Shown here: positions 60,503 to 64,000 of the stretch, piece by piece | Position numbering within the stretch: the stretch's first letter is position 1 | Layout of the letters: each line of letters begins with the position of its first letter | Assembly: GCA_052389435.1 (NCBI GenBank) | Contig: JBQTIB010000010.1 | Coordinates: 1 to 64,000, forward strand | Source: JBQTKD01 sp052389435 | Lineage (GTDB): Bacteria > Actinomycetota > Actinomycetes > Sporichthyales > Sporichthyaceae | Direction of reading: 5' to 3' | DNA length: 64,000 bases | Notes under the pieces: model-generated | Told to the model about the DNA's origin: nothing | Databases searched by the model: none | What the model saw: the letters and a program-made list of their open reading frames with translations, nothing else | Program-made: the position numbers and the translations under genes

Positions 60503-62176
60503 ATGGAAACGAAGAAGGCAGCCATTCACACCGGGTTGACGGTGATCCTGGCGGCCACCGCGGTACAGGGCGTGCGGATGGTCGGCAGTCCGGGCCAGCC
60601 GGAGCCGGTCGAGCAGACCGCGCCGGTGACGCTCGGCACGGTGGCCTCTACGGTCACGGCCGCGGGCAACCTGAACGCGCCGAAGACCGTCGGCCTGGTG
60701 TTCGCCGGCCCCGAGCCCGGTCTGGTCACCGCGGTCGACGTCGAGATCGGCGACCGCGTCAGAAAGGGCCAAGCGTTGGCCAAGGTCGACGACCGTCCGG
60801 CGCGCAACGAACTGGCCGCGGCCGAGGCTGCCGTGCTGAGCGCCCAAGCGCAGCTGACCACGGCCAAAGAACAGCTGCGCGCCAGCCGCAGCCAGGTCGG
60901 CGCGGCAGCACAGATCGCCGACAACGCCGAGTTGGCCGTCGAGCAGGCCGCCCAGCGTCTGAAGCTGACCGCGGGCGCCTCGAAAGCGCTTGTGCGCGCG
61001 GCCGAACGCCGGCTGGACGCGGCCGGCAACGACGTGAGCCGCAGCCTGCACCGCAGCGCCTCCGCTGGCCGCGAACGCAGCGCGAAGACCAGGATCGCGC
61101 CGCCGCCGCCAGGCCCCACCGAAGTCACCGTCACCGCCTCGCGAAAGGTCGCGTTGGAGAGCAGCGTCACCGCGAGCACGTCGCGCTCGGCCGTGGCCGA
61201 AGCGGGCGCCGAGACGGTTGAGGCGCGGACCAACCGGGCCAGTGCCCTGCTCGCCGCCAAACAGGAGATCGAAGCCAAGATCGGCGAGGCCGAGTTGGCG
61301 CGGCGCAACGTCGGGGTCGCCGCGTCCGCCGCCGGCGTCGACCGCCGCTTCGGCACCCCTGGCGTGATCCTCGCGGCCAAGGCGGCGATGGCAAGCGCCA
61401 AGGCGCAGGTGGCCGCCGCGAAGACCACCCTGTCCAACACCGTCCTGCGCGCCCCGGTGGAGGGCACCGTCGTGCACGTGGCCGGCTCGGTCGGGGAGAC
61501 CCCGGTGTCGGACCCGCGGGCCCCCTCCGACGGCGCGGCGACGCCCAGCGGGCCCGGGTCGGTGGAGAACCGCCGCCCCGCCACCGGGTCTGGATTCGTG
61601 GTCGTGGCCGACCTGACCCACCGAGAGGTCACCGTGCTGGTCGACGAGGCGGACATCGGCAAGGTCAAGCCCGGGCAGAAGACGCTCGTGAGCTTCCCGT
61701 CCACCGGCGTTCGGGTTCCGGGCACGGTCCGGGCGCAGGACGTGCAGGAGACGGTCCTGAACAACGTTCTGCAGTACCGAGTGCAGATTGCTCTAGGCGA
61801 GGACGCCGGCACGCTCAAGCTGGGTCAGAGTGCCGAGGTGGTCATCACGACCGCCGAGCGGACCGGCGTCTTGGAGGTGCCGAGCGAGGCAGTCCGTCGG
61901 GCAGGCGACCGGTTCGTCCTCACCGTCAAGCGCGGCGCGAACAACGTCATCGTGCCGGTCGCCGTGGGCCTGGTCGGCGACACGACCACGGAGGTGATCT
62001 CTCCGCTGCTGAAGGCCGGCGATGTCGTCGTCCTGGCAGGCGACGGTGGCACTGCACCCACGGACCCGGCGGCTCCGCTGCCCCGAGAAGACGCCGGGGA
62101 CGAGGGCCGCGAGGGGCAGCCGATTCCGCCCGCGCGCAACGAGGACACGGGCAGCCCCGAGGGCCACACCCACTGA
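60503..62176 (+). CDS. MacA/HlyD-like efflux adaptor protein
   Basis: A 557-residue periplasmic-adaptor-type protein. After an N-terminal anchor (about 7-27) comes a biotinyl-lipoyl-like domain (LVTAVDVEIGDRVRKGQALA), a long alpha hairpin (about 105-320, Ala-rich coiled coil), the second lipoyl half (TVLRAPVEGTVVHVAGSVGE) and beta-barrel regions to about 520; the tail is Pro/Asp/Glu-rich. It is followed by an FtsX/MacB-like permease. ATG 60503 has a GGGGCGGGG-type upstream patch. Confidence 0.85.
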   Translation: METKKAAIHTGLTVILAATAVQGVRMVGSPGQPEPVEQTAPVTLGTVASTVTAAGNLNAPKTVGLVFAGPEPGLVTAVDVEIGDRVRKGQALAKVDDRPARNELAAAEAAVLSAQAQLTTAKEQLRASRSQVGAAAQIADNAELAVEQAAQRLKLTAGASKALVRAAERRLDAAGNDVSRSLHRSASAGRERSAKTRIAPPPPGPTEVTVTASRKVALESSVTASTSRSAVAEAGAETVEARTNRASALLAAKQEIEAKIGEAELARRNVGVAASAAGVDRRFGTPGVILAAKAAMASAKAQVAAAKTTLSNTVLRAPVEGTVVHVAGSVGETPVSDPRAPSDGAATPSGPGSVENRRPATGSGFVVVADLTHREVTVLVDEADIGKVKPGQKTLVSFPSTGVRVPGTVRAQDVQETVLNNVLQYRVQIALGEDAGTLKLGQSAEVVITTAERTGVLEVPSEAVRRAGDRFVLTVKRGANNVIVPVAVGLVGDTTTEVISPLLKAGDVVVLAGDGGTAPTDPAAPLPREDAGDEGREGQPIPPARNEDTGSPEGHTH

Positions 62177-62312
62177 ACGGCGCCCGGAGTCGGGCGCACG
62201 CATCGAGGGGGTCGATCAACGCGGACGGGCCGCCCACAACCTCCTATGGCGCATAGTAGGTCTGCCGTTTGCATGGGAAATTCGGACACGTATCCACGAA
62301 GGGGTGAGGCGA

Positions 62313-63617
62313 GTGCGCGGCACGCGGATCGCCGAAAGTCTCCGCTTCGCGGTAGCCGGCGTCGTCGCGAACAAGATGCGATCAACGTTGACGATGCTCG
62401 GAATCGTCATCGGCATCGCCTCGGTCATCACCCTGGTCGCGGTCGGAACCGGGGCGTCCAAGGCGGTGCAGGCCTCCATTGATCGACTCGGCAGCAACGC
62501 CATCGTGGTGCAGACCAGCCCCAGCGGAGTCGGCGGGCAAGGCAACGAGGTGCAGAAGCACGCCCGAGAAGACGCGGGGCTTCCGCCGCTGCCGGCCAAC
62601 GCTGCGGCCAGGCGCAAGCCCGCACTGACCTATGCCGACGTCGAGGCTCTGCGCAACAGGGCAGCCGTGCCGGGCGCGATACGAGTGGCGCCGGTCATCA
62701 CCATCGAAGAGGTCGTCACGCAGTACGGCGGAACCTCGAACCACATCGACCTCCTGATCGGCAGCACCCCGGAGTACCTCGCGATCAGCAACAGCGAAGT
62801 CGCGGTGGGGCGTCCGCTGACCGACCGGGACTACGCGGCGCGGCGCGGCGTGTGCGTGGTGGGCGTCTCGGTGCTGTCCAACCTCACCCGGGGCACGCCG
62901 CAGTCGATGGTCGGTGCGACGGTTCGCATGAACGGTCAGCCGTTTCAGGTGGTCGGCATGCTCGTCCCCAAGGGCCTGGCCGGTTCCGAGAACCTCGACA
63001 GTCGCGCGATCTGCGCCGGGACGGCGGTGACGGACGCGCTCTACGGGTACGGTCCGCCGGGCTCGGGACCGATCAATGCCATCGCGGTCGAGGCACGCTC
63101 GGCCGCGGACGTGCCCGCCCTCCAGCGGGACGTCACCGAGGCCCTGACGGATCGGCGCGGGGTGGGCCTGGCCGACGCCGACTTCGTCGTTCTGCGAGCT
63201 ACGTCGCTGCTGTCCGCGTCGGACTCGTCCAGTCGCACGTTGTCGATCCTGCTAGCGGCGGTAGCGGGCATCTCGCTGCTGATTGGCGGTATCGGCGTCA
63301 TGAACATCATGTTGGTCTCGGTTACCGAACGGACCCGCGAAATCGGCATCCGCAAGGCGATGGGCGCCGAGCGGCGCGACATCGTCGGGCAGTTTCTCGG
63401 CGAGGCCGTCATCCTGTCGATGGTCGGCGGAATCCTCGGCGTGGCGGTCGGTTTCGTCGCCTCCGAGTTCACCATCGCCGGAGTGGTCCCGTCCGTCGCC
63501 GCGTACTCGGTGTACCTCGCGCTCGCTGTCTCTCTCCTGACCGGTCTGATCTTCGGCCTATACCCCGCCAACCGGGCGGCGGCCCTTCGGCCCATCGACG
63601 CCCTTCGCTACGAGTGA
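62313..63617 (+). CDS. MacB/FtsX-like ABC permease
   Basis: A 434-residue permease with one N-terminal helix (about 20-48, STLTMLGIVIGIASVITLVA), a large extracytoplasmic MacB-type core domain (about 50-300) and three C-terminal helices (about 310-425) with the FtsX motif TREIGIRKAMGAERRDIVGQF. The ATPase that MacB permeases need is not fused and not present in the window. I chose GTG 62313 because AAGGGG is then 8 nt upstream; GTG 62304 is the alternative. Confidence 0.88.
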   Translation: MRGTRIAESLRFAVAGVVANKMRSTLTMLGIVIGIASVITLVAVGTGASKAVQASIDRLGSNAIVVQTSPSGVGGQGNEVQKHAREDAGLPPLPANAAARRKPALTYADVEALRNRAAVPGAIRVAPVITIEEVVTQYGGTSNHIDLLIGSTPEYLAISNSEVAVGRPLTDRDYAARRGVCVVGVSVLSNLTRGTPQSMVGATVRMNGQPFQVVGMLVPKGLAGSENLDSRAICAGTAVTDALYGYGPPGSGPINAIAVEARSAADVPALQRDVTEALTDRRGVGLADADFVVLRATSLLSASDSSSRTLSILLAAVAGISLLIGGIGVMNIMLVSVTERTREIGIRKAMGAERRDIVGQFLGEAVILSMVGGILGVAVGFVASEFTIAGVVPSVAAYSVYLALAVSLLTGLIFGLYPANRAAALRPIDALRYE

Positions 63618-63628
63618 GGTTGATCCGC

Positions 63629-63967
63629 ATGGAATACCCGGATGTGACCAGCTGGCGGCCCGGCGAGCCCGAGCCGTCCACGACAGCGCACCACACCGGT
63701 CCGGCGGCGACGTCGGGCGAGCCCGTGCAAGTCGACGATCGGCCACCCGGCGCAACGACGGTCCGGTCCGGCGAACGTCCCGCCACCGACGGCTACGCCG
63801 ACATCCCGCCCGCCAAGCCAGGCAGCCTCACGCCCGTGCGGCTGCTGACGATTGCGATTCTCATCGCCCTCGCGTTTCTCTCCGGCGTGTGGGTGCAGAA
63901 GCAGCACACGTACGGCTACATCCCGCCCGCGGAGGCGCCGAAGGAGTTTGTGCCGCACGGTCACTGA
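63629..63967 (+). CDS. Small single-helix membrane protein after the permease
   Basis: A 112-residue protein: a Pro/Thr/Asp-rich N-terminal 65 residues, one helix (TPVRLLTIAILIALAFLSGVWVQ) and a short tail ending in PHGH. It starts 11 nt after the permease stop. No family is recognised. It may be an accessory of the efflux system. The last 33 bases of the window show no gene. Confidence 0.65.
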   Translation: MEYPDVTSWRPGEPEPSTTAHHTGPAATSGEPVQVDDRPPGATTVRSGERPATDGYADIPPAKPGSLTPVRLLTIAILIALAFLSGVWVQKQHTYGYIPPAEAPKEFVPHGH

Positions 63968-64000
63968 CGCAGGACCGTCGGGTGGGTCACGCTTACGAAA

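Larger units (their letters stand above)
22880..64000. mobile_element. Integrative conjugative element with arsenic, mercury and copper cargo (left end to window edge)
   Basis: The left boundary is the tRNA-Arg 3' half with nearby arm-like repeats. Inside are arsenic genes, accessory nucleases, an Xis-like protein, a coupling protein, a MobF relaxase, SSB, a type IV secretion set, MerB/MerR, copper-type genes and an efflux system. No integrase and no intact tRNA-Arg occur in the window, so both should lie to the right. The extent beyond 64,000 is unknown. Confidence 0.7.

Noticed and set aside
1..64000. CRISPR array
   Set aside because: I saw no regularly spaced repeat-spacer units; the only tandem repeats are the 7-bp and 9-bp ones listed.
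22922..64000. Integrase gene on the element
   Set aside because: No protein with the tyrosine R-H-R-Y or a serine-recombinase pattern was found. The Xis-like protein at 34314 is the only recombination-related factor.

Overview
The sequence looks like a high-GC actinobacterium. Coding sequence is GC-rich in third positions, GTG starts are common, several promoters appear leaderless, and the gene families are actinobacterial (DUF2637/Spd-type, SCO6880-type, CadI, DUF6153-like, Rv1733c-like). Genus cannot be fixed from the window alone.

Positions 1 to about 22,880 read as chromosome. In order: a cytochrome P450 and its AcoR-like regulator; a 14-helix MFS exporter with a TetR repressor that faces a carotenoid/stilbene oxygenase across a palindromic operator; a crotonase; an orphan GAF histidine kinase; a lipoprotein glycoside-hydrolase-like protein; a class A penicillin-binding protein gene broken by a 1.9-kb mosaic insertion (relaxase scrap, IS4 transposase scrap, two related small membrane proteins); an Rv1733c-like membrane protein; a D-Ala-D-Ala carboxypeptidase; a close relative of 2-oxopropyl-CoM reductase/carboxylase with a LysR regulator; a stand-alone Smr protein; an Excalibur fragment without a start; and an M3 metallopeptidase.

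At 22,880-22,921 lies the 3' half of a tRNA-Arg(CCU) gene, from anticodon loop to discriminator base, with no 5' half. Repeats resembling integrase arm sites flank it. In this orientation it should be the distal att site of an element that occupies everything to the right and runs off the window (more than 41 kb). The integrase and the intact tRNA would lie beyond the right edge.

The element has four blocks. (a) Arsenic: arsR, aquaporin, two arsC genes and trxB (interrupted by an amber codon) with overlapping ends, and a divergent cadI/arsI-type gene. (b) Accessory genes: a CoiA-like nuclease, a PD-(D/E)XK-type protein, an HD protein, a NUDIX protein and an XRE-PLD regulator. (c) Conjugation: a translationally coupled run from an Xis-like HTH protein through a VirD4-type coupling protein, a DUF2637 protein and a MobF relaxase-helicase; then SSB and a type IV secretion set (VirB1-like hydrolase, small membrane protein, VirB8-like, VirB6/TrbL-like, SCO6880-like, VirB4-like). 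(d) Metal cargo: a thioredoxin-fold/MerB fusion divergent from a MerR regulator through a 20-bp-spacer promoter that looks leaderless on both sides; His/Met-rich copper-type proteins including a TauE/SafE-cupredoxin fusion, an HMA chaperone and DUF305; a methyltransferase and a TusA-like protein; a BlaI/M56 sensor pair; and a MacA-like adaptor with an FtsX/MacB-type permease.

Together the right part reads as a single-stranded-transfer integrative conjugative element carrying mercury, arsenic and copper resistance. This differs from the FtsK/TraB-type actinomycete elements.
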